From: Monarcha castaneiventris obscurior
Taxonomy: Eukaryota > Chordata > Aves > Passeriformes > Monarchidae
NCBI GenBank assembly: GCA_026261815.1
Contig: JAMPIT010000510.1
Coordinates: 18,262,001-18,326,000, forward strand
Reading direction: 5' to 3'
DNA: 64,000 bases
The notes beneath the pieces are model-generated. The model was given only the letters and a program-made list of their open reading frames with translations, was not told where the DNA came from and made no database searches. A program made the position numbers and the translations under genes. Positions 37,914 through 50,900 of this stretch are shown piece after piece (the first letter of the stretch is position 1; every line of letters begins with the position of its first letter).

Positions 37914-40900
37914 GTAAGGGAATTTCATTAAATATGCTGGCTTTATCCTGGCTTTTGTGATAAGACCACCCCAATTTAGCCTTTAAGTCAGTAATGCTCC
38001 TGAAAGTAAGTTTATTTGACTTTGTACATGCATGTCAGCGTTACCCAGATGCATGATAATGTGAATTGCTGAATCTTTAAATTATAAATAGAATAGAAAC
38101 TGTGACTAAATACTACATGTGTTAAAAGGGCTCACACAGTACTTAAACTCTACATATGTGCAATTAAATTTAGTGGATGAAAAGACAGTGAAGCTTCATT
38201 GGACTGGCTTGTTTGTCAATGCTATGTGAGTACACAGTGGAAAATCCTGCTCAGAAAAAAATGGAAGCTGCTCAGATGAAAATAACAGCTTTTCTTTGTT
38301 TCTTGTACTGACTTCTTCCCAGTTAAGAATATGAAAACAAACGGTGTCATCCTTACAAGCTCCTGTGTAACATGGGAGTTATTTGAGCTTAAAGGGTTTC
38401 GGTGAGGGCTGCAGAAACAGCCTGTTGATTTTGAGAGCGTTGTAACATGTCCAAATTAACTGTTGAACATTTGATTTTCTGGTTACAAATTCCCCAAAGT
38501 CCTTGAGTATTGTACAATGGTAGTTGTCAGCTCTGAGAAATCTTGGTTTCTGTTTTTCCTTCGTGGAGTGTTTGTCTAGTGCTTTTTAAAAACTGCCTCT
38601 GAGAGCTGCATTTTTGATGTCTTTGCAAATTCAGTCTCATCATACTCTATTCAGTGATTGAGGGAACTTGAACAGAGGATGGTTTTAATGCCCAGATATC
38701 CTGCTTTGGTACATGCCCACTTGTTCCTCTGTGTACTAGCCTCTTCAGCTTGTATTTTGTCCATTCCCTGGAGCTGCAAGGACTTCTCTTCACTGCATCA
38801 GGTGTTTTTCTTGTCCGGATTTTATGTTGTATTAAAAAGGAAGGATTTTTTTTGTTATGCCTGTTTTCCATTAATTTTTTGCTACCACTCCTCCCTGTTC
38901 TGAATGGACTGAAGTCCTCAGCTGCTCTCCTTGCAGATGACCATTAATTTGTGATGGAGGAGAGATGGCCCTACTTGGTACTCTTTCAAGGGGACAGAAG
39001 CTAGTTGGGTCCATACCTGCACAAGGCCGCAGAGAAGCAGAGCACAGAAAAATGTAGAGAAAGAGGAGTTGGAGGAGATTTTAGCCCACATATACAGATC
39101 AACTGAAAGTAGAAGAGAATGCGGGTGAGAGAAGAGGAAGGAGAGCCTGCTGACAGGAGGAAATGTAAATTCAAGTGTAAAAGCCAGAAATTGGGTCTGA
39201 AATTGATCACTGATCTAAATAAATCTTTTGCTGTAGATACTGCCTTTCCTAATAGTCTCTATGGTGTTCTAAACAATGAAATGCGAAATCAGCCTGCTTT
39301 GGAGCTTCAGCATAACAGGTATGCTCAGGACTAGCACAGCTGCTTGGGTGATTGATCAAAATATGGCCAAGCAAGATGCCAGGCAAGGCTACTGTGAAAG
39401 CCAGCACAGCATGAGCATTCCCCACTGCCCACTCTCCCACCCAGACCATTCCCACTGTGGGCTGCTGTCTTCCCTTGGCTTCACCAAGATGCAAAGAGAA
39501 ATCCTCATGTATGTGTTGCAAATATGTCCGTAAGCGATTTGGACAGACAGAGATTAGCCTTTGGATTAACTGCCTTCTGCAGCTGTCGATTTATGAGAAT
39601 TCCTGCCCCTAGCTGGAAAAATGTGGCAGAATTCCACCGCAAATAAATCCACTATTTGCCTTTTGTTAACATCCCTCTGTATTTTAGGCAAGTACACCCT
39701 CAGTCAAAAAGCTGTACTATTTTAAATCAACTGTGACAAATCTGTGAATCAAAACCTCTTTCTCTTTAGCAAATGTTACCAGTCACTCCTCAAGAAACTT
39801 ACCCCTTCTCATCTTCCCAAACATAATGGTATTAACTGGTCTTTTGAATATGCTCCAAAGCTGTGCACTTGATTTCACCCCAGGGTCAGTAGAAATATAC
39901 AGTCACTGCTCCAAAATGTCTGCTCTGCCTGTGTCAGATTAATCATTGATTCAGACCTTCTCTTGATCCACTGTCCCCATAGCTGGTGACATGTGGGTGG
40001 GCTAAGTGCTCTCAAAACTTTTTTTTGGACAGTTTCGTTTGTGAGGGCACTCAGATATCTGACAAGAACAGTGGGTCATTCAGGATGTTCATGGCTTCCA
40101 GAATTTCTACTGATTCCATCAAAAGAAAAGAACAGTATGTCATAGCACTCACAGTCCAGCTGAATTGGTCATGAGTCACCATGGCAGTATTTCAGCATCC
40201 AGATACTTCATTTCATATTTGCCTGATTTTGCTTCTGATAAAACACAAGCACGTTTCTTTATCAATTAAAAAAACCCCAAAACTAAGCCTTTATTTAATT
40301 GAGCTGCAAATTTTGACACTGAAAAGCCTCGGTATTTTCCAAGTGATTCTTGGGCAGAATGTAATCCTGTCTTTGCTGTGGTTAGAGGCAAAACTTGTTT
40401 ACTACAAGTATCCATTTCTGTTCATCTCTGCTTTGTCAAAAAAAACCCAAACTCAAACAAACAAACAAAACAAAAAGAAAAACAAACCCACAAAACTTTT
40501 CATTTAAAGTATATTTACCACTGAATTTATTTTTATTTCTGTCTTCTGCTCTGTGCTCTCTTCTTGGTGTTTTTTGCAATGTCTCTACCACTTTGACTAT
40601 TTTAATCGATTCCAGCTTGTAGAAAATACAGGCTAAATCCTGTCAGTTCATACAGTAACGTCAATGCAGCCAGAGGGATTTGTGTCAGCCAAGAATCTTC
40701 TTTAAGGTCCCTTTGGCATATTGCGATGTAGGGCAAATTTTAAAAATATGTTTATCCTGTTGGCTGGTGCCACCAACGCTTCAGCAGTGGTATGCTTTGT
40801 AGATATAATTACCACTGCTAAATATTTAAAAGTACGTACCCTTGTGGTTTTTAAAATATCCACTTTGTGGCACTACTAAGACCACAATAAATGGATTTTT

Positions 40901-42729
40901 AAGTTCCTGAGGCTGTGCTGTCCTTTGGTCCATATATACATACAGCAAGCTGTGGAGTTAAAACAAAGGCAGAGCTGTCTGATGTGCCATTGCTTCCCTG
41001 CAGACAAAAGGGCCAAAGCAGTATAAGCCTTTTCTAGCCCCTTCCCTCATACTTCACTAGGTGCTCAATTCTTCTCTCTAACAAGCAACAGAATGAAGGT
41101 CTCTGTTCATTCCTGTAAACTCACATCAGCTGCAGGAGCACTGCACACCTCAACATTAACAGAAGAAAGAGGGATGCCTAAACCCAAAATGTCACAGCTA
41201 TATTTTATTTTATGGTTTGGACATGATCTAAAACATCTGGCTGACTTGAAGTGATAAACTGGCAGAAGTTTATGGCATCAGTGAGACCTGGCACGCTGAT
41301 CCCAATCTCCAGCTTTTGAGGTTTCTCATTATTTAAGGTTTTGGGCGCTCTTGTAAAATTTGGTTTACATTTCTCAATTAGACAGGCCAGCAAAGATCTA
41401 GTCAGAGATTGGAGATAACTTTACCGTTGAAACTTCATATAAAAATACTTCTAATAATAGACTCTTAAAATGAGAATTTTTCCAGTCCCAAAATAGTCTT
41501 TCTGGTTTAGCACCTCATTTTAGTCTGACAGCCTGTCATATTTTACTGCCTTCATATTGCTTCCAAGAATGTGAAGAGCTGTTTGGATGTCATTTAGGTG
41601 AAGTTAGTTTGTTCTGCTTTAAAACAAATGTACAAGAATAATGCAGTACAAACCCAGTTCAAAGTCAGGGGAAGGGTACTCATTAGCAACTGTGGGCTTC
41701 GTGCTGAGCATGTACCTTTTTTGTTTGAGCAGACAGATGAGAAAAATGTCATAGGGTAAGGTTTTTTATCTAAATTTTTTTCCAAGGCACATGCTCTCTA
41801 CATTGCAGAGTAGCTCCTGGAGCTGCCTAAACATAAGCACAGTTCTGTGTTCCTCAGGCTGAGGGATGAGACCAGGCAGGGCTGTGGGGCTGCTGCTGCT
41901 GCCTCAGGAGAGGTTGGAGGAAGCCAGAGAGTGGGACAGGCTTCAGATCCTCAAGTTTGGGGTGCCTCTGATGACGAGGGCAGTGGAGACAGTGGTTGCC
42001 ACTGTAGGAAAGCTCAGGACAGCTGCAGATGCTGCCCCATCCCAGCTGGAGCCTGGCTGCTCCTCCTGCCCACAACCTCCACAGCTGCCCTCTCTGCCTT
42101 CCTTCACCTGCACTCAGACACACCCAAAGCAATACTGCTAAATATTATATTTTTATTGTTCTTTTAAGCATCATGGCTATTTATCTGTAGTTATGTTCCT
42201 GAAACATAAATCTTGTTAGATGTATCTGGTCTGTGAAGTTTATAGATGTTTATTTTAGTTCTCACTGCGAAACTACGTGCAGCACCAGAAATTTGCTGTC
42301 TTGGATTTTTAAATAGCTCACATTGCTGTTGTACCCAGCTACTTCCCTGTCTTTACCATGTGTATCTTAATGCCATCCCTGCAAATCAGGATTCCTTTAC
42401 TTGGACCTTTCAAAACATTTTTTTTCTTAAGTAGTCACTGTGGGCATCAATCCTACACAATTCAGTGCACAGGCAATCCACGGAAGCCAAGAAGTATCAA
42501 TGGGACTCCTAACATGGAGCAGGCTTTTATTCCTCTCTTGTTAAGATGTTTGGAGGCTTTACAATTAAATGAAAGAGGGTGTTATGAAAGGACTGGTGAC
42601 CAGTCTTTCATAAACTTGGTTCAGAGAGACGTTGTTACCTGTTGCTCGCCTGCAGCAGCCCAATTGCATTAATTCAAATAACAAGTTAAAGCACACCATT
42701 TTAACGTGTGCCAGTTGCTTTTTTTGCAG
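37914..42729 (+). other. STARD13 intron between exons C and D
   Basis: The intron is 4,816 bp, GTAAGG to TTGCAG. It holds an A-rich low-complexity stretch at 40439-40492 (AAAC-type units) and a GC-rich patch at about 41830-42130 roughly 600 bp upstream of the large exon. No further coding exon was recognised. Confidence 0.85.
40439..40492. repeat. A-rich low-complexity stretch
   Basis: Repeated AAAC and AAAAC units (CAAACAAACAAACAAAACAA). It could be a decayed poly-A tail or a simple repeat. Confidence 0.8.
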
Positions 42730-44108
42730 AGTGAAGATTCAGATGAAGAAGACCTCTGTGCTATCAGTAATAAATGGACTTTCCAAAGAACCAGCAGACG
42801 ATGGTCTCGGGTGGACGACATTGACGCTTTGCTTCACCGATCTGACCGACATGGCTCTTCTGGGGACATTAAAATGAAAAACACGACAAGCAGTGAGAGC
42901 GTCCTTACAGATCTGAGTGAGCCTGAGGTCTCATCCATTCACAGCGAGAGCAGTGGGGGCAGTGACAACAGGAGTCAATCTGGCACCACCAGCGCTGCCA
43001 GGGAGACCTGCGACTGCTCTGGCCATCACGATGTGGAAAGCACCCTGCTGCAGGACTCCACTGCAATAAACACCGCCCTGCCCCCCAAGGACGGCCTGAA
43101 GAATGAAAATCCAACACGAGCCAGAGCAAAAACCTTCCTAAGACGCATGGAGACACTAAAAGCAAAAGCTGTGCATGGAAAACTAAAAGGCTCAGGAAGA
43201 ACAGGTCCTTTGGAGATCAGTGGACCGGTTCTCCAGTTTGAGCCGAAATCCTTGAAAGACATGCACTGTGTACAGATAGTCAATGGCGATCTCCAAAATT
43301 TGGGACAAGATTCAGTCAAAAGAGGGCTTCCCTTTTCTGCCAAATCCAGCAGTGACAGCAGTCAGTCCGAAAACAGCAGCAGTGGGGTGAGCACACCGTG
43401 TTTGAAGGAACGCAAATGCCATGAAGCAAACAAGAGAGGTGGGATGTACCTGGAGGACCTGGATGTTCTGGCAGGAGCGGCCTTACGGCAAGTGGTGGAC
43501 CAAAACCGCAAAAATGAGTTTCATTCCCAAGAGAACTTGGTTGTGCACATTCCCAAGGATCACAAACCAGGGACCTTCCCAAAGGCACTTTCTATTGAAA
43601 GCCTCTCACCTACAGACAACGGTAACAATGTAAACTGGAGGACAGGCAGCATCTCTTTGGGAAAGCAGAACTGCTCTACTCCAAAGGAATCCGGACTGAT
43701 GGCTTGCTGCCCTAAAGAGAGCAGAATTAGTATTTATGACAATGTGCCAGGTTCCCACTTGTATGCTAGTACTGGGGACCTGCTGGACATAGAGAAAGAT
43801 GTCCTTTTTCCTCAGTTAGATGACATTTTGCAACATGTCAATGGACTTCAGGAGGTGGTAGATGGCTGGTCAAAGAAGGTGTTGCCAGGTCTGCCGGTTG
43901 GTGATGTGTCAGTCAGGGAATCCCCATCATTGCCTTTCCAGTCCCCTGCACAGATCACTCTTGATTTTGAAGGAAACTCTGTGTCTGATGGCCGGACCAC
44001 CCCGAGCGACATGGACAGAGATGGAACATCCCTGAATGAATCCGAAGCCACTGGTGTTAGAGACAGGAGAGACTCTGGGGTGGGAGCATCACTTACAAGG
44101 CCAAGCAG
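42730..44108 (+). CDS. STARD13: STARD13 exon D: large serine-rich central region
   Basis: The exon is 1,379 nt, preceded by TTGCTTTTTTTGCAG and followed by GTAAGT. It encodes residues 74-532 and two bases of Arg533. It opens with SEDSDEEDLCAISNKWTFQR. Visible parts: acidic start; SRRWSRVDDIDALLHRSDRH; a serine-rich stretch SSESVLTDLSEPEVSSIHSE; a basic block RARAKTFLRRMETLKAKA (candidate basic or phosphorylation region); ESLSPTDNGNNVNWRTGS; SIYDNVPGSHLYASTGD with Tyr409; an LD-like helix QLDDILQHVNGLQEVV at about 435-450; and RRDSGVGASLTRP at the end. In DLC1, the SIYDNVPG site binds the tensin SH2 domain and the LDDIL helix binds talin and FAK. The same roles here are inferred. The region is predicted to be largely disordered. 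Open reading frame continues upstream of the acceptor only by chance. Confidence 0.96.
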
Positions 44109-45570
44109 GTAAGTAGCAAAATTTTGTATACAAATCCACAGGCTGTGAAATACAATGTAATGAAGCAGAGGTTCTCAGCCTGGGAGTCAAGACAGCACAG
44201 GGCACCATTGTGGTTGTGCTCATCCTGTATGGAGAAGGGGACTTCCCAGGGAAAGGCAGACTTTGAGGGAAGGGACATCCTGCTGAGGAGATTCTTATAT
44301 GGAATCAATGCAGAATTTGTTTAATAGAGCAAACTAAGGCATTTTTTATCCCTTGATCCACTGATTACATGGTAGGACCCTGCATATGTTGTAGGATGCA
44401 TTTTCAATTTGCCTTCTAAGTTACGCACCCAGATCTTTATGGATTGATAGCTTTATGAACTTTTTTAATGCACTGGTCTGCTTTAAAAATGTGCCCCTTC
44501 TTGCTCAAAGAGAACTTCCCTACTCTGCCTCAGCCCCTTACATGGGTGGGATGAAATGATAGTAAATAATTGACTTCTTAATAAAGTGAAATTGGAATTT
44601 TATTAATAGTTTACAGACCTGTTTTAGGTCAGAGTGATGAGCTCTTGTTGAGTCAAGTACTGATGGTGCTGGGCAAAAGCCTTTGTGGGTCCAAACTGTT
44701 GTATGTAGGGTGGCTTTGTAAGTGCAAAAGCAGGGAGAATATACCTGGTATTTTCTGATACTGGTATGTCTAATAACACGGGTATTTTCTGATCTGCTGT
44801 CAGTCTTGTCACACCCTCACAGAGGGCTCTGCCATGCCAGGTTTGCTGCTGCCTGTGCGTGCTCACCACCACCACAAAAGTGAAAGTGAACTCAAGGAAA
44901 CTACTGAGTAAATGAGCAATGCCAAAGTTTTTAGGTTTTGAGCCAGAACTTGTATTTAGTTAAACAAGAAAATGAAATGAGGGGTTTTTTTTTCTGATGA
45001 ATCCAGTATATAAAGAAAGTGCATTGGAGTAAAAATATGTGAGTAGTTCAATCGCTTGGTGGTTATAGCTCTAGCTAAGGTGACACAAGGTTTAATCCTT
45101 TTTCAAAAAAATCCTTCAGCATTTAATAACAGAGATATTTGGAGAACCTCATCTCCAAATATCTCAGTGGTCGGGTCAGTCCCTGGGGAGGTGAGGGACT
45201 AGGCATTGAATACCAGTTCTGAGTCAGGCAAAGAACATTCGAATCTAAGTCTCTCACATCCTGTTGGAAGTGTGTAGGCTAAAGACCTTCTAAAGACTGC
45301 TTCCCCGAGTATATGGACAGGACCCACACCCACTTGTGAATATAATGTTAAAAAGACAAAACTTGGGCATTTCCAAAATCAAAGAGATTGACTAAATTGT
45401 TTTATTTATCTCCAAGGTACATTTTCTTTCAGTTGGCACACCACAAGCCATCACATATTGTGTGTTTGTGTATGTTTTTTATAGTGCCCAACCCTATCTC
45501 ACAGTATTCCATCTTTTCTGCTCAGCTAAAGCAGTTCTCTGATTTTTCTATCATTTCTTTTTTGCTAAAG
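44109..45570 (+). other. STARD13 intron between exons D and E
   Basis: The intron is 1,462 bp, GTAAGT to TAAAG. The notable content is a perfect inverted repeat at 45132-45165, described separately. The phrase GGTATTTTCTGAT occurs twice about 30 bp apart near 44757 and 44781. Confidence 0.88.
45132..45165. repeat. Perfect 14-bp inverted repeat with 6-nt loop
   Basis: Left arm GAGATATTTGGAGA at 45132-45145, loop ACCTCA, right arm TCTCCAAATATCTC at 45152-45165. It lies in the D-E intron about 400 bp upstream of exon E. Confidence 0.95.
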
Positions 45571-45744
45571 GCGATTACGATGGCATAGTTTCCAAATCTC
45601 TCATCGCCTGAGCCGCTCCATTGCATCGCTTCACATCAGCAACCAGTCAGCAGCCCAGCTGAATCTACTGCAAAAGTTCTCTCTGCTCCGTCTCACTGCC
45701 ATCATGGAAAAGTACTCCATGTCAAACAAACATGGCTGGACCTG
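45571..45744 (+). CDS. STARD13: STARD13 exon E: linker before RhoGAP
   Basis: The exon is 174 nt, with acceptor TTTTTTGCTAAAG and donor GTGAGT. The first base completes Arg533 (AG|G). It encodes residues 534-590, including RLRWHSFQISHRLSR and LLQKFSLLRLTAIMEKYSMS, then NKHGWT and a split Trp591. The (R)LRWxSFQ..H and LLxxxSLLxLTAxMEK blocks are conserved in all three DLC proteins and form the segment leading into the RhoGAP domain. The LR..S cluster resembles polybasic or 14-3-3-type linkers, but that reading is inference. The exon is symmetric (phase 2-2), so skipping would remove 58 residues in frame. Confidence 0.94.
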
Positions 45745-47792
45745 GTGAGTACCACTGATAACTGGAAAAGAGACTTTTAAGAAGAAAATAGTTTCTCCTA
45801 ATTCTGTTCCTCTGATAGTAAGTAAATGCATTTAGAAGGAACTGTTGACTTCAAGTGTAGGATTTGAAACTGTCGCTTTTAATCCATTGGTGCCTAGTGG
45901 CTTATTGGCAAAGTCAGATCCTGGAAATATGACTTCATTCCTGTGCTCTAACAGAGAGACAAAGATAACTTTCTAACAATGCTACAGTTCCAGAAGAATA
46001 AACAGGAGTAGGAGAGAGTGACTAAAAAGTAGGAAAAGTTTACAGTAAGTCCTACCCAGAATTCATTTTGTGATTTGAAAAGAAACAGCTGCTGCTTCAT
46101 CTGTTTGATACTGCTTTGCTTGTGCTTTAAGAGAAGGGTTACAGCAGCTGTGGGACCTTTCTCTAGAAATCAAAGATGCAGGCTTTAGCCTAGGCCTGGA
46201 CCTGTGCTAGAGGGAGCTTGCAGCCCTGGCAGCTGTGACAGCTACCTGGTCACTCAGGGAGTGGAGGGAAGCGCACATGGATGTGAGTGCTCACAATGTG
46301 GCTCCTTCTGTAGCTACTGGCTACAGAAACCTGCATGTTTCATGATACACAAGCCCTGGTGGGCCTCACAGATTGAGGTACACCAGAAATGGAAAAGGGC
46401 ATAGATAAGTCTTTAAAAGTATCTGAGAAATAATCAAAAGGATGACAGAATCTCTCCCTAACACACTGAGGCACCCAGTCCAGATACAGTACGACTTGAT
46501 ATTTATATTGTGATCTTCATGCTCAAAGCACATCCCCAAAATCCCACTAAATTCATCTGTGAGCTACATAAGACAAATTTTCCCTTAGAAATTGAAAAAT
46601 AGATACAATAGATACACGTGAGATTCACCTCACTGACATCAGCCATTAGGAAAATTTAAAAGTGTAATCTGCTATGAATTTGATCTGAAAAGTCAGGTCA
46701 GCTGTTTGTGGTCAGAGGAAAAAGACAGGCAGCTCCAGAGCAGCCCATTATATCCAAGGCTGAGGGTCACCCTCCACAGGTGTCTCCCTCTAGAGTGGGT
46801 ATAGAGGTAGTCTATACTGCTGACTCTTTCTACATGTCAGTAAGAGAGAAAAAATTCGGTAAGATTAACCCCCATTTCATTGTTTTTTGGTGCAGCTCCC
46901 TGTGGCTAGCTGACAACATCTGCACTGAAATGAATCTCACCTTACCCAACTTCAAATAAGCAGACTAGAGTACAGCAAATTCTAGATCCTGATCTTTGTA
47001 CAAGGTTTTCATCCTGACAAGTATTTCTTCAGGTTTTATAATCAGTCTCTAAGGATTTTTAAGAGAGGGACTGTAAATAGCTGTAAAATGATGCACTGTA
47101 CTTCTTCAGTAGGTAATTTAAAATGGGTTTTTACTTCTTCCCACACAGATGACAAAACTCTTAGTCACATTTAGGTCATATTCATTCTTTTTAATTTAAT
47201 TCCATGGCAGTCACGACTCCCAGAAAGGGAATCAGTTGGTTCTCATTTTCATCACAGTTTTTTGAAGAAAGCAAGCTCACCAGCTTCGCTTAAGTTACTC
47301 AACCAGAATAAATCATATAACTCAAGGGAGGAGTCTGACACATAGGGATTTCCCACCATCATGTCTTATTGTAAATTCTTAGTCAATAGAAATACTAAAT
47401 CATGTAACTGGTGTATAAAGATCATTCAGCATGTTAGAGGATTGAACCTCCTTTTCCCTCAGATACCCTCTCCACTCAGGTTTGCTCTTCCATTGCTGTG
47501 AGCCCCTAAAGGATGTTTTAAACCTTGTTGGCTTCAGCTGGCCGACACCTGCCTAGTAAAAGGTTTTTGTTAGAACTGATTGTTATGCTATACCTTAGAG
47601 GCCATCCACTTATAGTCATTCAGAAATTAATCAATTATGCAAATTGTAAAGTGTGTGTGTATTGTGCATTAAACATTATTTCACCATCTTTATAAAAAAG
47701 GCCCCAGATACCAATTTCCGTCAGTAGCGTTACTCAGAGAGTGTGTAAATATCCTGATTTTATTTATGCAGCCTGATCATGTTAATTTTCAG
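45745..47792 (+). other. STARD13 intron between exons E and F
   Basis: The intron is 2,048 bp, GTGAGT to TTCAG, a unique-looking AT-rich sequence. I see no repeat, RNA gene or further exon in it. Confidence 0.85.
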
Positions 47793-47952
47793 GTCTGTGC
47801 CAAAGTTCATGAAGAGGATGAAAGTCCCTGACTACAAGGACAAGAATGTCTTTGGTGTGCCCCTGATAGTTCATGTCCAGAGAACAGGACAGCCTCTTCC
47901 CCAGAGCATACAACAAGCACTGCGCTACCTACGGAGCAACTGTCTAGACCAG
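47793..47952 (+). CDS. STARD13: STARD13 exon F: start of RhoGAP domain
   Basis: The exon is 160 nt, between AATTTTCAG and GTAGGA. It completes Trp591 and reads SVPKFMKRMKVPDYKDKNVF, GVPLIVHVQRTGQPLPQSIQ, QALRYLRSNCLDQ, residues 592-644. VFGVPL marks the beginning of the catalytic RhoGAP fold (about residue 610), and the IQQALRYLR helix precedes the arginine-finger loop. Sequence is close to identical to the recalled STARD13 protein. It ends in phase 0, with Gln644 joined to Val645 of the next exon. Confidence 0.95.
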
Positions 47953-50900
47953 GTAGGAACTTTGCTCCACAGACTTGTTGTTTTCTGAAAAGCCACTTTA
48001 AGCAAGTAACAGTGAGCCTTTTTGTGCTAACTACCAGGATTATTTGAAGATTATTATCTCTCATGTTGGGCCTTGATCTCCTCTGGTGATTTGATAGTTG
48101 GTGCCAATACTGAAAGTTTGCCGTTTTGAGATTTGTATCCAGCTAATCTGTTGGATTCCTATAGCTGTAACAGTCCTGCTGATTTGTATACCACAGTTTA
48201 CTTCAAAGAACATTTTGAGATCTTCATGTATATTGAATGAAACCTGGGAAGATATCAGGACTCCCCACTTCTACCTGTATCTGTACTGCTTATGCTTGAC
48301 TGTTGCCATTGAGGGTTAACTGCATTCACCATTTCACAAGATATGGTACAAAAGGTTTTATTTACTTAGCAAAGACAGAAAAGTCCAAGAATAGAGAGCA
48401 AACTCAGCAAAATATTCCAAGTATTCTGTTGACAGAGTCAGATATATCCAGATAGTTAGGTCAGCAGGGGTTCAATGCCAAAGCCATTATGGTGCATTGC
48501 CTTTTATAGTGTTCTTAGCTACAACAAGCCAGCTGGGACACCCTCATGCTCAAAATATTTCAGATTTTTTTTATTCCCTTTAGCTACAGAGGGACATACT
48601 AGTCATATTTTTACTGTTCTTCCCCTAAGGATGAGGATATGTATTTTTATGAACACAGGACTGGGAGAAACCCCCGGGCTGATTATGTTCAGTCCTCTAC
48701 TGTTATTGACCTCATGTCATATGACCTCTTTCATAACTGCCTTTAGATAGTTGTAAGTTCAAAAGGAGCAACCAGCACTTTGCTCTGCAGACTTTGCTGC
48801 TTTCCTAGCTCTGAGCACATGAAAAGGGTGGAATTAGTCTGCTCTGAATCTTCATATTTTCTAATCACCATTCTAGTTGCTGTTCAGGCTTTTTGTTGGG
48901 TGACAGTCATCTTCCCTAAAAATGAAATCTAAAAATTAGAGGTGCTCCTGTGAATCACAACCATTTCCCTTTGCAGCCGGTGGGAAAGACACAGGTCCTT
49001 CCTATCAGTTCTCTCTATAAAGGAATCCTGTAGTGGTCAGACCTTGACCTCTAACTCCACAGTGTCAAAAGTGAGGTGAGATGAGTTCTGCCAACCACAT
49101 GCAGTGCAGGAACTGAGGGGTAGGATGAACAGCTTGTCAGAAATTTATTAAGAGAGGATGAAAGGGAAAGATGCACAGAGACAAGCAGAAGAGATATATT
49201 CAAGAGCTAACATGCCTGGTTGCCACGGTGCTCATCTGGGTTTGTGTACTGAGCTGGGAAAGCCAGCGTAGGAAGAAAAGTGAAGCAGCAAGCCTGGAAT
49301 TAGTGATTGGAGGAGGCGACACCCAGGTAAGAGAAGGAGATGTAAGGATAGGGATGGGCTTGTCAGCTAAGAAGCAGAGCAAGAGGAAGAAAGAGTAGAG
49401 AGAATTAATTGGGGAGAATGTAAAAGGGAGAGTAAAATACAAAGAAAAAGCTCTTGAGAGATTTGAGGCAGTTAAAAGGTGTTGAAAATCTCAGACAAGT
49501 ATCTGCTCCATTTGTGTTTACCCGCTGGGAAGCATCAGAGCTCTATGAAGGGCCGTTTCAATCCAGCTTTGGTTTCTTCTCAGAGTGACATTGGGAAAAT
49601 ACTGAATTAAAAGAAAAGGAGGAGGTGTACAGATTGGGACCCTTTAAAATACCTTTTCACCAGAAACCTTTCTAGGCAGAAACCCTCCAGGCAGTTCACC
49701 TCTGCTTTACAGTTACTCCTTTTGTTCCCATTTAATTCAAACTCTCCTTATGCCTGGACAGAGACCTGGGCAGCCTCCAGTCTCCCCCAGCATCTTGCTT
49801 ATGTGTGTCTTCTGTACCCTGCAGAAGGTGGGCTAGAGTTCTGAACAGGTAGCAGAGCCTCTAGTACATACACTTGGTAAAGTTGAGGTTGCTTGACACC
49901 ACTGTAAGGTCTGATTCCTGCCACTGAAATCCCTAACCTGGCATGAGGAGCCTCCCCGTTACTTGCAGGATATGTAATTCAGTTTCAATTTGTGAAATAG
50001 AAACTGCTTTGCCTTTTCCAAAGGCATCTTTATTTCTGTCATGCATCATACGGTTGCTTGTAGGGAAGATGATGCACACAGCATGAGGATAGTAAAGAGA
50101 TTGGACCAGACTAACCTCTGGATTTATAGTCCCTTTTTATTTACAGAACAAGTCTGTAGTAATGTGTAACAGAGCCTAAAATGTCTTTTTCTATCAAGTG
50201 AAGAACTCTTTTGATTAATTATTATTTTTTTTTCCATTAAAAAAAAAAAAAAAGGAAATAGGAGTTTGGATAAATGTCTTTAAACAGAGATCAAGAGTAG
50301 CAGAATGATGTGCAGCAGGAGATTGCATGGGTGAGATTTGACATCTGACCTCTCAAATCAGACTTACCTGGAAGTTTTTAATGGTTCTTTATACCAGCAA
50401 GGACACTTTTCATCAAAAGGAGAGAACTGAGCCTCTGCTCTGACATTTATCTACCACAGGCCAAAACTTTATTTTTTTGGACAGAGTTAGCACGTGTCCT
50501 TCTGCATCTTCAGCACATATTTCTAAGAGGAAAAGGGATTTAAAAAGAAAAGAAAGGGAAAGGGAAAACCAGATGAAAAGAGCCGAATGCTCTTTCTTGT
50601 ATGCTCTTGTCAGAACGAAGAGCAGAGCTTCACTTGGGATCATAAATACAGAAGACAGGGCACACTCCAGTCCCCTACTTCCTATACATAAATTTAGCTC
50701 TCAAGTGACACTAAATTCATCAATAGGAAGACACAGAAGAGCTGCCTCACAGCCAGTCTGGTGTAGTGGTTCATCTCCAAATAAATAAATAAAAATACCC
50801 CCTCACAGAGCTGTGATCTATGTAATTAGTGTCATTAATGTGCCAGTTAACCAAAGTCCTAAATACCCTCCAGGTGAGCATGGGAGGTGTTCTAGAGAGA

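Noticed and set aside
42706..42729. Start codon at 42706 as the beginning of the protein
   Set aside because: The frame is open by chance through the acceptor site. The pyrimidine tract and CAG at 42721-42729 and the in-phase join with exon C show that coding starts at 42730.
43316..43588. Minus-strand open frames over exon D
   Set aside because: Shadows of the STARD13 exon on the other strand.
44752..44795. GGTATTTTCTGAT repeated twice
   Set aside because: Only 13 bp in AT-rich sequence; too short to separate from chance.
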